Assembly (NCBI GenBank): GCA_023014335.1
Contig: JAECYW010000015.1
Span: forward strand, 1,364,001 to 1,428,000
From: Galerina marginata
Lineage: Eukaryota; Basidiomycota; Agaricomycetes; Agaricales; Galerinaceae
DNA: 64,000 bases
Direction of reading: 5' to 3'
The notes under the pieces are model-generated. The model was not told where the DNA came from. It saw only the letters and a program-made list of their open reading frames with translations, and did no database searches. This document shows positions 23,128 through 33,640 of the stretch, in pieces (position 1 is the first letter of the stretch; each line of letters opens with the position of its first letter). The position numbers and the translations under genes are program-made.

Positions 23128-26100
23128 AACGAGCATCGGGTTGATCGACGAATCCAAGTAATTTTGCTAGCTTTTGATGTCGAGCAATAGGGAGAGGCTT
23201 GGTGAATATGTCGGCGATATTGTCGTCGGTGGGAACATGAGTAGGATGGATAACTTGAGCAAGGACTGCTTCACGAATCCAGTAGAAGGAAATATGAACA
23301 TGTTTTACAAGACGTCGGACATTGGAAGGCGGATCCATCATTGAAATGGCGGAATTGTTATCGATCTTGAGAGTGGTGGCGGATTTCTGTTCAAGACCAA
23401 TTTCGAATAAGAATGAACAAATCCAGGTGATTTCGGTTCCAGCGCGTAATCCTGCGTAGAGTTCAGCCTCGCCAGTTGAGGTGGCAGTAGAGGTTTGTTT
23501 CTTCGCAGACCAGGAAAATACGCCTTGACCATAGAAAAGTCCAAAGCCAGAGATGGATCGAGCGTGGTCGCGCGAGTTACAATGATCCGAGTCGGAATAG
23601 GCTATGAGGGGAGAAGCAGCAGATTGGGAAGATGGGCGGCCTCCAAGAGTGAGAGTAAGGTCTCGAGTGGTCTTCAAATATGCAATAATGCGCTTGACTG
23701 CCTTCCAGTGGGGTTGACCAGGGTTTGACATGAATTGGGCAACTTGCTGGACAGCAAATGCAATATCTGGGCGAGTATTAACTGCAATATGCATAAGAGA
23801 ACCTACAGCTTCCTGGTATGGAATTTTGCGCATCACCGCTCTTTCTTCAGGTGTAGAGGGAGAGTCAGCTTTGGCAAGGCGTGATGATGCATTCATGGGA
23901 GAGTGAACTGGTTTCGCATCCTGCATGTTAAAGTCTTTGACAACTTTATTGATGAGATGACGATGAGAAAGAGTAATGGTTTGGTTCTTGCGATCACGAA
24001 TAATATCCATACCAAGAATAGATTTGGCTTCACCTTGGTCCTTGATGGAGACATGTTCTCGAATTTGAGACTTGACGAGCTCGACCTCAGAGATGGAGGT
24101 GCAGAAAAGACCTAAGTCATCGACATGAGCAGAGATGATGGTGATGCCAGTGGATGATTGTCGAATGAAAATGCAAGGATCAGATTTAAGAACAGAAAAT
24201 CCAAGCTTGGTTAGGATTTCAAGAAGGCGTTGATACCAGAGGTATGCGGATTGTCTAAGACCATAAAGGGCCTTGAAGAGAATCCAGACGAGGTCTTCTT
24301 TTCCTTCGACATTAAGTCCAGGTGGCTGCTTCATGTAGGCGGTTTGATCTGCTGGCATTAAGCTGTTGAGAAAAGCAGAATCAACATCGACGACATGGAA
24401 TTCCCAATCGTTGATAGCTGCGATAGCCATGAGGAGCCGAATGGTTTCGATCCGCGCTACAGGAGCGTAGGTCTGAAAGAAGTCGACTCCGGGGATTTGG
24501 GAGAATCCTTGAGCAACGATACGGGCTTTATAGATTGTTTCACCATTAAGCCCACGTTTCTTTCGGAAAACCCATTTGCTCCCAATCGCTTTACGATCAG
24601 GAGGAAGTTCACCTAGGGAATAGGTACCCAGGCGAAGGATGGCTTCATGCTCCCTTTCCATAGCAGCTTCCCAGTGAGGCCAGTCAGGAGAAGCTTTCGC
24701 TTCTGCAACCGTACGTGGTTCATCTGTAGAAACGTGAAGGACAAAGTCCTTCCAATTGTCTTCGTGTTCCGTGATCAAAGAGGCTTCAGCTTCTGAAGAT
24801 TCTCCCCCTGGACTGGGGTCAGCAGAAGAATCTGTTTCATCTTGTGATTCTGGTTCAGATTCCGAGGTAGGAAAAGGAATAGAGGAATTTGATGATTGAC
24901 CAGAAGATGAGCCAGATGGAGGAATAGAAGGGACAGTTTCTCCACGAGCAGCTCTTTGACGAGCGGATGGTTCGCGAGGAGGTGGAAGAGGCTTTTTGGT
25001 GTAAGCACGTTTGGGTTTGGGATCGGAAGGAGCAGGATTAGGAGCAGGAAGTGGAGGAGTTTCAGCAATTTGAGGAATATCTACTGAAGGAGTGACCGTG
25101 GGGGGCGAGGAAGGTGTTGGTGAGGTTTGAGGAGGAGGCGCTTCTTCTTCGTCCGGAGAGCATTTATTTTTGATAGTAGAGTAATCATTCTCCCCCTCGG
25201 ACGGAAGAAGTGACGAAGATGTACCAACTGTAATGTCATCAAAGCGAACATGCACTGACGAGGCGCACTGTTTTGTCTTTGGACGGTAGACCTCCCAGGC
25301 CTTTTGAGTCATAGAAAAGCCTAGAAAAATAACTTCTTCAGCTCGAGGATCAAGCTTACTCCGTTTAGGCGAATTGTTGTACAGGAAAGCTCTGCAACCG
25401 AAGCGATGCGCACGAGATAAGTCGGGTTTCTTCTTGCGATAGACCTCGTATGGGGTCAGATTGGGTAAAGCAGAAGTAAATTGCCGGTTTTTAAGCCAGA
25501 TAGTATAGGCAACACCTTTCGCCCAGAACGAGAGAGGAACACCAGCATCAATGAGGACGGTTCGGACGCGGTTGAAGATGGTTTGATTGAGACGTTCGGA
25601 GACACCATTTTGCTCAGGCGTATAAGTCGAGCTGGTTTCCCATCGAATACCTCTTTCTTTCATAAACGCGATCCATTCCTTGGTGAGATATTCTGGTCCA
25701 TTATCTGTTCGGAAGATTTGAAGTGTTTTACCGGTTTCCTTCTCGACTTCGGCGAGCCAGACCTTAAAAGCGGAGAAGGCTTCGCTCTTGAGTCGGAGGA
25801 AGTAAACCCATACCCAGCGCGAATTATCGTCGGTGAATGTAATGGTGTATCGAGATCCTTTATGAAGAGAGCGTATAGGCGCCGGTCCCCAAAGATCCGA
25901 ATGAACGAGGCCAAGAATGTGAGGATTCCTTTCCGACTTTGAGAGAGGGAAGGACGCTCTAGTCATCTTGCCTTCGACGCAAGCAGCGCATATAGGCGAC
26001 TCGGTTTGAAGATCCTGCTTGGATAAAGAAATTCCTGTGGCTAGATTCTTCCGTACCATCGCCTTAATAGCGGCGTAGTTGAGATGACCCATTCGAAGGT

Positions 26101-27604
26101 GTAATTTCTCGAGGTCGGAGAGTGGTTTGGTGGAATATGAAGTCTCCTTCTGAGAGGAAGGGGTATCGAGGTGATAAAGACGATCGGGTCCCTTTTTGCC
26201 AGTGAGAATCACCTTTTCGCGAGCGATAATGTCCTTAATAAAGCGACCACCATCGTCCTTCTTGAAGGCGATACATTGGTTGTCACCAAAAATAGTGTAA
26301 CATTTCGCTTCGTCGAGTCGTGGAACCGAGATCAGATTAATATCCGAATTGGGCACGTAACAGGTGTTCTGTAGGTCAAGTTTAGCCACACCACCTTTCG
26401 GTAGCTTAGCCATGAGGGATACTGGACCGCGACCTTCGATATTTCGAGATCCATTGCCAAAACCAGAGATCTTGCCAGATGAGGAAGTGATTTCATTGAA
26501 ATCGGAGCGGTTGGAGTGAACGTGAGATGAGGTTCCGGAGTCAAGGATGGTGGACGTGCTCAACGATATGTCTGCAGAAACTGGAGAGTCTTCCGTTGCA
26601 TGGGGATGGATTGAATTAGACTTAGGATCATTCGAGGAATAGGCGGAAAAGTCGGCTTCAGTAGCCATTAATGAAATCTCGAATTTTACATGATTGGAAT
26701 CCACGTCTTCATCCCCCTCATCGGTAGTATGGTGGGCCTTTTCCTTGCCCTTGGGTTTACCCCGGTTTTTCCCCTTGCGTTTCGGCCTCTGACCTTCCTT
26801 AGCTCCCCCTGGACTGTAGCAATCCTTGGTGTAGTGGCCTTCACGCTTGCAGTTCGAACAAAAGGGTCGACCGCGATCGCGTGCGGATTTCTCCATAGCG
26901 GCATACGTGGTTTCTTGCTTGTGGGTCTCGGTTATCTCGATGGTCTTGAGGCGACGCTTTTCTTCGAGTATACCGTTAATAACAGAGGAGAGGGTGGTGG
27001 TCTTATCGGGCTTCACACCCGCGACGTAATGGTGCCAAGATTCGGGGTCCTTAGGATCGGCAGGAAGGGTAGAGAGGAGAAAAGCGGCGGCGACGTAGTC
27101 AGCCATATCGAAGGAGGCGTTAGCGAGATGGCGAATGGCTTCCTGGAAGGCAGTAACGTGAGCGGAGACATCACCTCCAGGAACAAGCGGGGAGGCAAGA
27201 CGGCGGAACCAGAGCATGAGTGATCCTATACCAGTCTGGCCATATTCCGAAGAGAAAACTTCCCATATAGCATTAGCCGATTCCTTCATAGCGACCTTGA
27301 CAACAAGTTCTGGCTTAATGCATTGAAGCATCAAAGCAGTAGCGGCCTTATTCTTCCTCTTCCACTCCTTCTCCAATTCAACAGAGGAACCTGGACTAGG
27401 AGCCGTCTCTGTGCCTTTAACAACCTCCCATAGGTCGCAGACCTCATAGGCGGACTTCATCCGGATGGACCAAACATAATAGTTGTTCTCGTTTTCGAGG
27501 CGGTCCTCCTCGGACTTCGGGAAGTACGTGGCGGCGGAGTGGGGCAGTTCCCAGTGCGTAAGCGTTTTCGTAGCCATTTTCGGCGTCGTTTCTGATTCGG
27601 CCAT
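23126..27604 (-). CDS. Ty1/copia gag-pol polyprotein
   Basis: Single frame of 1492 aa encoding all retrotransposition functions. In order (approximate residues): gag with a UBN2-like region (15-230); zinc knuckle CSNCKREGHYTKDC (248-261); aspartic protease with ILDSGTSSH (353-361); GAG-pre-integrase LHLRMGHLNY (501); integrase with Asp in VHSDLWG (about 569), Asp in FRTDNGPEY (about 634) and Glu in NGVSERLNQ (about 669); a Pro/Ser-rich linker (800-950); reverse transcriptase (about 1000-1240) with DVDSAFLN and AHVDDLG; RNase H with YSDSDHC and STGEAELYAG, ending in the typical DIFTKPL. The usual YVDD is HVDD here. Integrase-protease-RT order is copia, not gypsy. No stop or frameshift. A second in-frame ATG nine codons in could also be used. 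Confidence 0.96.
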   Translation of the reverse strand: MAESETTPKMATKTLTHWELPHSAATYFPKSEEDRLENENNYYVWSIRMKSAYEVCDLWEVVKGTETAPSPGSSVELEKEWKRKNKAATALMLQCIKPELVVKVAMKESANAIWEVFSSEYGQTGIGSLMLWFRRLASPLVPGGDVSAHVTAFQEAIRHLANASFDMADYVAAAFLLSTLPADPKDPESWHHYVAGVKPDKTTTLSSVINGILEEKRRLKTIEITETHKQETTYAAMEKSARDRGRPFCSNCKREGHYTKDCYSPGGAKEGQRPKRKGKNRGKPKGKEKAHHTTDEGDEDVDSNHVKFEISLMATEADFSAYSSNDPKSNSIHPHATEDSPVSADISLSTSTILDSGTSSHVHSNRSDFNEITSSSGKISGFGNGSRNIEGRGPVSLMAKLPKGGVAKLDLQNTCYVPNSDINLISVPRLDEAKCYTIFGDNQCIAFKKDDGGRFIKDIIAREKVILTGKKGPDRLYHLDTPSSQKETSYSTKPLSDLEKLHLRMGHLNYAAIKAMVRKNLATGISLSKQDLQTESPICAACVEGKMTRASFPLSKSERNPHILGLVHSDLWGPAPIRSLHKGSRYTITFTDDNSRWVWVYFLRLKSEAFSAFKVWLAEVEKETGKTLQIFRTDNGPEYLTKEWIAFMKERGIRWETSSTYTPEQNGVSERLNQTIFNRVRTVLIDAGVPLSFWAKGVAYTIWLKNRQFTSALPNLTPYEVYRKKKPDLSRAHRFGCRAFLYNNSPKRSKLDPRAEEVIFLGFSMTQKAWEVYRPKTKQCASSVHVRFDDITVGTSSSLLPSEGENDYSTIKNKCSPDEEEAPPPQTSPTPSSPPTVTPSVDIPQIAETPPLPAPNPAPSDPKPKRAYTKKPLPPPREPSARQRAARGETVPSIPPSGSSSGQSSNSSIPFPTSESEPESQDETDSSADPSPGGESSEAEASLITEHEDNWKDFVLHVSTDEPRTVAEAKASPDWPHWEAAMEREHEAILRLGTYSLGELPPDRKAIGSKWVFRKKRGLNGETIYKARIVAQGFSQIPGVDFFQTYAPVARIETIRLLMAIAAINDWEFHVVDVDSAFLNSLMPADQTAYMKQPPGLNVEGKEDLVWILFKALYGLRQSAYLWYQRLLEILTKLGFSVLKSDPCIFIRQSSTGITIISAHVDDLGLFCTSISEVELVKSQIREHVSIKDQGEAKSILGMDIIRDRKNQTITLSHRHLINKVVKDFNMQDAKPVHSPMNASSRLAKADSPSTPEERAVMRKIPYQEAVGSLMHIAVNTRPDIAFAVQQVAQFMSNPGQPHWKAVKRIIAYLKTTRDLTLTLGGRPSSQSAASPLIAYSDSDHCNSRDHARSISGFGLFYGQGVFSWSAKKQTSTATSTGEAELYAGLRAGTEITWICSFLFEIGLEQKSATTLKIDNNSAISMMDPPSNVRRLVKHVHISFYWIREAVLAQVIHPTHVPTDDNIADIFTKPLPIARHQKLAKLLGFVDQPDAR

Positions 27605-27763
27605 GCGACGTGTGACGTGTCGCGTAACGGGCAGTCAGCCGGTGACAAGAATGGGTGGCAGGTGTCGTCGAGATGGTGGGGCGTGATGTCGTGAAGCAGG
27701 GAGTAAGCGGGGGGTATAGCGAGTGTGCCCGGAATCCTCTAGCTGGTATAAATGGAGCCTTTA

Positions 27764-27782
27764 GGCGGCGGGGCCCATAACC
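27764..27782 (-). other. Primer-binding site, initiator-tRNA-Met half-molecule type
   Basis: Directly after the 5' LTR the coding strand reads GGTTATGGGCCCCGCC. This resembles the Drosophila copia primer site, which pairs with an internal piece of initiator tRNA-Met around the CAT anticodon rather than with the 3' CCA end. There is no TGG as a normal 3'-end primer would need. Primer identity is inferred. Confidence 0.7.
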
Positions 27783-28056
27783 TAACAGGATGTGTTGTTA
27801 GACTCAGCCGTGGTAAGACAACGACTTGGTGTATTAATACTGTACCTAACAGGATGGGTAGTTAGACTGTAATGTAGGTACTGTAAGTATGAGAATGAAA
27901 TGATAAAGAATGTGGACATACCTCAGCCGTGGTAAGACAACGACTGAGGAAACAGAACGAGAGCGAACGAGTTGAACTACGAGGGAGCGGAGTTTGAAAC
28001 ATATTAAGTAAGCGGTGTCCGTGCACTATCTACGAATGTGAAGATGAAATCTAACA
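27783..28056 (-). repeat. 5' LTR of the copia element
   Basis: 274 bp, same length and sequence as the LTR at 22845-23118. It abuts the GTCTT duplication on its outer side and the primer-binding site on its inner side. Confidence 0.95.
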
Positions 28057-28061
28057 GTCTT
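28057..28061. repeat. Target site duplication, right copy (GTCTT)
   Basis: Matches 22840-22844 exactly and abuts the outer edge of the 5' LTR. Confidence 0.9.
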
Positions 28062-28950
28062 GCATGTCCAGAACAGTCAATGCTGGAGTTTCGAGGCAAC
28101 GAATGAAGTTTATGAGGTTCCATTTAGCAGTCAAGCGCAGGCATTGAAGGTTTGGTAGGAAGATCTCGTTAGTGATGATCCCGCTGGTCAAATAATCGAT
28201 GGTGCATATAACGATGTTTTTGTATCCCGAAAAGAGAAATTGAAGGTCATTTACTTTGACGCGAGCCAGGATATGGATAGTGGTCAATTGGGCGAGTGGA
28301 ATTTGGAGAGTATTAACGAAGTGGAACCGGTCGAAGGTGGTTGAATGGTCAAAAACTACTTTTGTTAATTTCGGAGATAGCGTCCACAGTTTTGAAATGC
28401 GCGCATCGGGTTGTAACACTTTCGACGCCTGTAGTACAAGAGTTTGAAGCGATGGAAGGCCTTCCGACAGGATCTCGTTTAGCAGTAACGGAGCCCAGTG
28501 GTCTGAGACCATATCCTGCAGAAGGTTAGTTTGGACCGCGATATAGACTGCGCGATGGAAATTGTGCAGTAAAAGACGGATGACATCCATGGCGGCGAAT
28601 GAAAGACTTGGATCTGGGTGGGCTGTGTCCAAGGTAATTTTGAGTGGGACTGTTCCAGCACGCTCGAGGAATAACTCGAGGATTTTACGGGTCAGCGATG
28701 GCATTCCGGAATATTTGATGCAGACGTGCACCGTACTCCAAATTTCTGGCGCGTCTCTTGCGATCGCTCCCCAGACTGAGCAAACCCGACATAGGAGGAT
28801 AGGGGAACGGTTAGTAACCGAGGGTAAGTGGTACCATGGGTTAGGATTCATGTCTCGGGAGGCGCAGAGTTTGAAAATGATCCTCCAGACATCCGTCGGC
28901 ACATTTGAAAGAAGAGAGTTGGCATATACATCAGGTTCATCGGGGGGCAT
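28057..28950 (-). pseudogene. N-terminal part of an F-box protein gene split by the copia element
   Basis: F-box proteins are substrate adaptors of SCF ubiquitin ligases. The ATG at 28950 opens a 299-codon frame that enters the LTR and stops there after DMQDC. Residues about 14-70 form an F-box (NVPTDVWRIIFKLC ... LCRVCSVWGAIARDAPEIW), followed by LRR-like sequence with repeated Leu-rich segments. No intron is needed. The missing C-terminal part is at 22304-22844. It is not closely related to the three tandem F-box genes that follow, but has the usual agaricomycete F-box/LRR layout. If expressed, only a truncated protein could be made. Confidence 0.88.
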
Positions 28951-29336
28951 GATGGGATGAGTTTGAAGGGATTCTTGGAGAGGGGGTTGTGAAGTTGAGT
29001 TCGAATTTTAAGTCACGTTATTTGATCAAGCTCAAGCCTAAAAGGTGCCGAACGCGGAATGTCGCGCTAGATTCAAGAAGAGATTTTCACTCAGACTTGT
29101 TGTAGTAGCTGGAGAATTGAATACGCGGCCCAGTTTAGATGTCAATTTCTTTGTCAGTTCAATCGCAGATCTCAGGAATGGCCTCCGGATTGTGTCGTGT
29201 GTGGCGCACGGATCACATTTTGTTTGTTCATGATTGCGAAATTCTTTCTCAGTATTGCTCGTTCTACTTTTCTTCGCCCATCTTCTTTAAAACTACACGC
29301 AATTTGTCAGGGATCAAGCGCGCTGTACATCCGAAA
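28951..29336. other. Divergent promoter region between two F-box genes
   Basis: The broken F-box gene faces left and the next faces right. Near 29208 is a block (CGGATCACA, then TTTGTTTGTT) that recurs at the same place upstream of the next two F-box paralogs (near 34470 and 38470). Confidence 0.55.
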
Positions 29337-30620
29337 ATGTCTACGTCCGAAATTCCTCTCGACATCATTCAGAACGTTCTTGAAAATCTCGACAATTCGA
29401 ACGATGCCGACTCATTGAAGGCCCTCGCACTTTCTTGCAAATCAGTTCTTCCTCTTTGCCAAAGCCGCTTATTCTACTCGATTTCACTTCCTAAAAATTA
29501 CAGTTGCCAACTGAAGACGATACTTTACGACGAGCGTCTCGCTCAGATACTGAGAGGCTCTCCTTACATCTGTGCCTACGTCCGCTCCTTTGAACACATA
29601 CTGGACGAAGATCGCGACACCTCAACCGTTGGTTTTATAATTTCCAAACTTAAACATTTGCAACGCCTACACCTCTTGCACAGAGGAAACCCGTTCAACT
29701 GGAACCTCCTTGGCTTCGAGGACATCGACTACACTAGCGCAGTCTATGCCGCATTTCGACGACCAGGATTTACTCATCTTCGACTTTCTTCTGTGATGAA
29801 TTTTCCCATTTTTGAATTCACCAATGGATGCAAGACCCTTTCTGTCGCTGAGCATGCAGCTTTTCATATCGGGATGGTTCGCCTCGAGGGAAACGGCCAT
29901 GTGTTGGCCACACCACCTCCTCAGGCACCTCGAATCAGAACATATGAAGCAAACAACCTTGTCTCAGGAAGGATGGTCAATCGAGTCAACAACATACGGT
30001 GCTTGTATTCAACTTCTCCGTACTTCGATTTCAGGTTCTTGAAGAAACTTACTGTTGTCTGGTTGTGTCCGCCTTATGTTTCCATAACCAAAGTCATTGT
30101 GGACCATACTCAAGGACTCGAATCCCTGAGGGTTAGGCGTAAGGGTCTCTTAACTGCTGGACGTGTTTGCGGAGGAACTTAATACCCCATTTTTATAGTT
30201 TTAGATCGCACCAATGATGCTACATTCTTCGGATTGTCGGCGGTGATATGCGGGAGCTGTATCGGGACGCTCACCCAGCTCACCGTCGCATTTCTGGCTG
30301 AAGCCGCTAAAGTCACGTCAACTCTCTGTGAAGAGCTGGAGCAGATTGTTGAGGCCCCTAACGTCCTGAAGCAAATCACTATCATGCTAATTTTCGACGC
30401 TCCTTACCAATGTTATCCGGATCTGAACTTGAAACGCCTTGATTCCATCCTTTCAACCAAATTCTCTAACTTGGAAACCGTCACCATCGCTCTCGAAGTA
30501 GAAGAAGGGCATATCAGTAGATTCGAGGACGCTAATGTTATAGATCGCTTCAGACAGAAATTCTTGCAAGTGAATAACGTCAACAAGCCAAAGTTTGCCT
30601 GCATCCTTCAATCTCGTTGA
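29337..30620 (+). CDS. F-box-like protein, tandem array member 1
   Basis: Probable SCF adaptor. Exons 29337-30138 and 30199-30620 (intron 60 nt, phase 1), 407 aa. The donor GTAAGG at 30139 was chosen because all three paralogs conserve a GTAAG donor at this site and it alone keeps the frame. The N-terminus (SEIPLDIIQNVLENLDN, then LKALALSCKSVLPLCQ) is a fungal F-box-like motif; the rest is Leu-rich with FTHLRLSS, SPYFDFRFL and other conserved blocks. The ATG at 29337 matches the start in both paralogs; the frame is open further upstream but unlike theirs. This copy has no stop or frameshift, unlike the next one. Target protein unknown. Confidence 0.85.
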
Positions 30621-32396
30621 CTAACCCCACCATTACCCTTCACTCCTCGCCGCCATCATTCGATTAGTATTGTAATTCTAATTAACCCTCGCTCCTCGCT
30701 TCTTAGCTATTTACGTCTCGCAAACTTCTTTTTTGCTGCTCGAATAGCTTCTTGGTACGTTCCAACGGACCTTAGCACACTTTGGTATTTCGATTTGAGT
30801 CCATAATTTCCTATACCGCATCTCTGGCCATTCTGATATGAAATCGGGTTAGAACAAAGGCATATTCATTCTCCTTTGTCAATTCCGCTACATTTATCAA
30901 CGGCTTGTCAGCCTCGGAATGTGTTCAAATGAACTCAAGAAATCGGATCCACATCCTCAACGATCAAAGTTTAAATCGAGGGAGGTTGTTGTAGGTGGAC
31001 GTCGAATGGATATCTACGCAGACATTGAGATGGCACGGAATCCGCTCCAGACTACAGGCTCAAGTCAAGATTAGCAGGTGTTCAGTGAGTACAATCGGTG
31101 ATGAAAACGAACATATTTCCCAAAGGTCGAGGGTACAAATCGGTAAATAATGAGAACGTAAGAGACAGCACGATAGGGAGAGGTAATGAGTAAATAGGAA
31201 GCTACAAAAGGACGCTCACCCCAAGACTAAACAGGTAACTGACATTACTGTAACATCGTTGCAAGTGACCTGGTGGGTCAAGAAGGCAATTTGTTGCGTG
31301 AGGTCACCGCAGACAACCGGTTCAACTTCAGTCATTTATCGAAGGGTTGAAACCGAAACCGCTAAAAGGAAGAAAAGCTTGGTCAATAAGCGAACAGAGA
31401 TTCAAAAACAGCGTACCTGACTCTTTAATTCAAAACCATGGCGAAATAAGGCAGTATTATGCCGTCGAATCTTCGATGAGCAAGCAGGCTCTGATAGAGA
31501 ACCAAGGAAAGGACAAATCGCGTTACTGCACCTTGGCGGTGGTCCTAGCTCTGGAAGCAGGCAGGTTAAAAATTCCCCGCAGCCCTCGGACGGTCTCATA
31601 CCACTCTACAAATTGACCAATCAGCAGAAGAGCCAGTTCAGCGAGCGTATTGATGGAAACGACGCGAAAGGCGCGGGTCTGTATACACCAATTATCAGAA
31701 ATATTCAATGGTATGAGCGACGAGTAATACCTCTTCCGAAAATTATGGATGGCGATAAGAGAAATCTACCTGCGACCTTAAACAGCGTCCGCATTTTTAC
31801 AAGGAATTGAATCACAAAAATGCGTAAGGGTGTTCTATGCAGGAGTTCGATTAGTTAGCGAACGAAATAAGCACAAAAGGAGAGAAATACTTACGACCAA
31901 TTTACCCCGAATAACCACGGTACTTATTTGAAATCGGAGCAGACCTCAATAATTCTTTCGCTCTTCTTGCCGTGCTCGTAACTTAACGGAATCGCTAGGG
32001 TTAGGCTCATTGACCGTAAAAGCTAAGGAGGACGGCAACTGCACAAAGAAGACCAGGCGAGGGGCTATGCGATTCACGACATAAGCTCGAAAAGTGTATT
32101 GGACATTGAAACCGACCGACATTTTAGACTGAGTATGTACAACATACGATACGAGCTGTGAATGTCCGCAATCTGGGTTAATTTTATGCCACATGCACAC
32201 TGGCAACAAATAGACTAGGTATGGAAAACCTGACATGCAACGTCGACTAACTAACTGAAAGAATGGATAAGCGATCAATATACAGTAAAGAGCGGCAAAA
32301 GTACGTACAGTTGAAGGCAAGATAATTAGAAAGAAGATGCCATTAAAATCGACCCAATAGAAAGCCACTATGAGGGAAGCTATGGGGAAGACTGCC
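30621..32396. other. Spacer between F-box 1 and repeat copy beta
   Basis: No complete gene is recognised. 31435-31575 resembles 40190-40330, which follows F-box 3, so it is part of the repeated unit. A minus-strand frame at 31946-32449 (167 codons) has two hydrophobic stretches and is the longest open piece; it may be a surviving exon of the repeat family gene. I cannot name it. Confidence 0.4.
31435..31575. repeat. Segment shared with 40190-40330
   Basis: Common blocks include GATGAGCAAGCA, ACTGCACCTT and GGAAGCA, in the same order and spacing in both places, each lying after an F-box gene. This marks the unit of an old tandem duplication. Confidence 0.6.
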
Positions 32397-33640
32397 GCAA
32401 CGAGCGCGTCCTTCCGAGAGTCAACGTCGCCATCTACTCCGGTCGACATGTAGACGACGGAGGCGAGTTTTTCGTTCGTACGTTCAGTTGAGCCTGAGGG
32501 TCGAGCTCAAAGTGAAAGAGTGATCTTGGAGCCGAATGGTTAACCTGCTTTGCCGCGTACGTGCCAACAGCGATAGTAATAGTTACTTCCAAACGGGGGA
32601 TGGGGCGACAGTGACCCCTCCGACCATCCACGATGTCAGGGACGCGGGCGTAGGTACACGAAGACGAAGTAAAAGGAATCATCTGCGACACGGAGCGTAC
32701 TGAAAATTGGGGTCTGAGTCAGAGCCTCTTGGGTGACGTACAGAGTGAGAAAGAAAGCCGTACAAAAGCCACCTGCTTGATTTTTTCATTTGAAGCAATT
32801 GAGATCGAGAGTTGGCGCATCACAGGTTATGAGTCATAATACCGATGGCAAATGGTCTGCCAGTACGATCAGCATTGGCGAAACTAGCGAAAAACATCAG
32901 AAATAAGTCAAGTACTGAAGAATCAGGGGCATACCAAACGGCAACCCTCAAGTCGACAAAGCCAACCAGACTGCGTAAGAAAAAAGTGTCAGCCGATACG
33001 TTCGAAGTCTAATTTGATTAATCAAACACAAAACTGACATGAAGGTGGAAACGCGAGTAAAGAGAGGAGACGAACCATCACTAATATTTTGCCCTGAATT
33101 GAGTCTTGAACCCCAAAAAGTTCGTTGATGGTGTCAGTTAAAACTCCAAAATGACCATAATCTAAGACGTGCACATTGTAGGCCATAAGATTAGACCTCA
33201 GAATAATGCTGGTGACAGTCGACAACACTCCTTTCACCTTCAAGCTCCAAGCGTCTCCCGAGAAGCTATGGTGTGATCAAGGCCCCTCGAGCTTTCCGCC
33301 CCGCGTAGGTCATGGGGTAAAATCGTAAGCTAACTAAACTGGAGGCAAGTTAGACCTCAAAATTCTTGGCGTAGAGCAGAACATCGAGCACGGTCCATCG
33401 ATCAATTCGATCAACGAATACGCCTGGCGTTGACAGCGAGTGCGCTGTCAAGGTATAACAGAGAGTAGATGAACATAGTTGGCGGCATAAAAGCAGAAAT
33501 TTGATATCCAATGGCGACGCCCAGAAAGCCTCGACGCGATGCGACGCGAAACGGGGGAAAAAGGAAGAAAGAAATGATGGCAGTTCGAAGCTGTTTCGCA
33601 CGGACCCTTGAGATTTGGGGCTTATCAAAGAGCGGGCCCG
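32397..33640 (-). repeat. Repeat family copy beta (decayed gene-like segment)
   Basis: Second of four related segments. It shares with copy alpha CGTCCTTCCGAGAG-type, CGAAGAC, GGTGTCAGTTAAAACTCC, GGTCCATCGATCAA and AAATGATGG blocks in the same order. It shares with gamma and delta the block TTTCGCACGGACCCTTGA at its right end, absent from alpha as far as I see. On the minus strand peptide pieces recur (TAHSLSTPGVFVDR, RWTVLDVLLYA). Reading frames break several times. Product unidentified. Confidence 0.6.

Larger units (their letters stand above)
22845..28056 (-). mobile_element. Complete Ty1/copia LTR retrotransposon, 5.2 kb
   Basis: Two 274-bp LTRs, indistinguishable to my reading, flank one uninterrupted 1492-codon gag-pol frame. 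Read on the coding (minus) strand the element runs: 5' LTR (28056-27783), primer-binding site, ORF, polypurine tract, 3' LTR (23118-22845). The 5-bp duplication GTCTT lies on both sides. LTRs begin TG (coding strand TGTTAGATTT) but end TA (CATCCTGTTA) rather than CA. The insertion splits an F-box gene. Equal LTRs and an open ORF mean a recent, possibly still active, insertion. Confidence 0.96.

Noticed and set aside
32760..33300. Naming the repeat family as a DUF6533/DUF6534-like membrane protein
   Set aside because: The hydrophobic pieces are suggestive, but no stretch is long or clear enough to support a family name.
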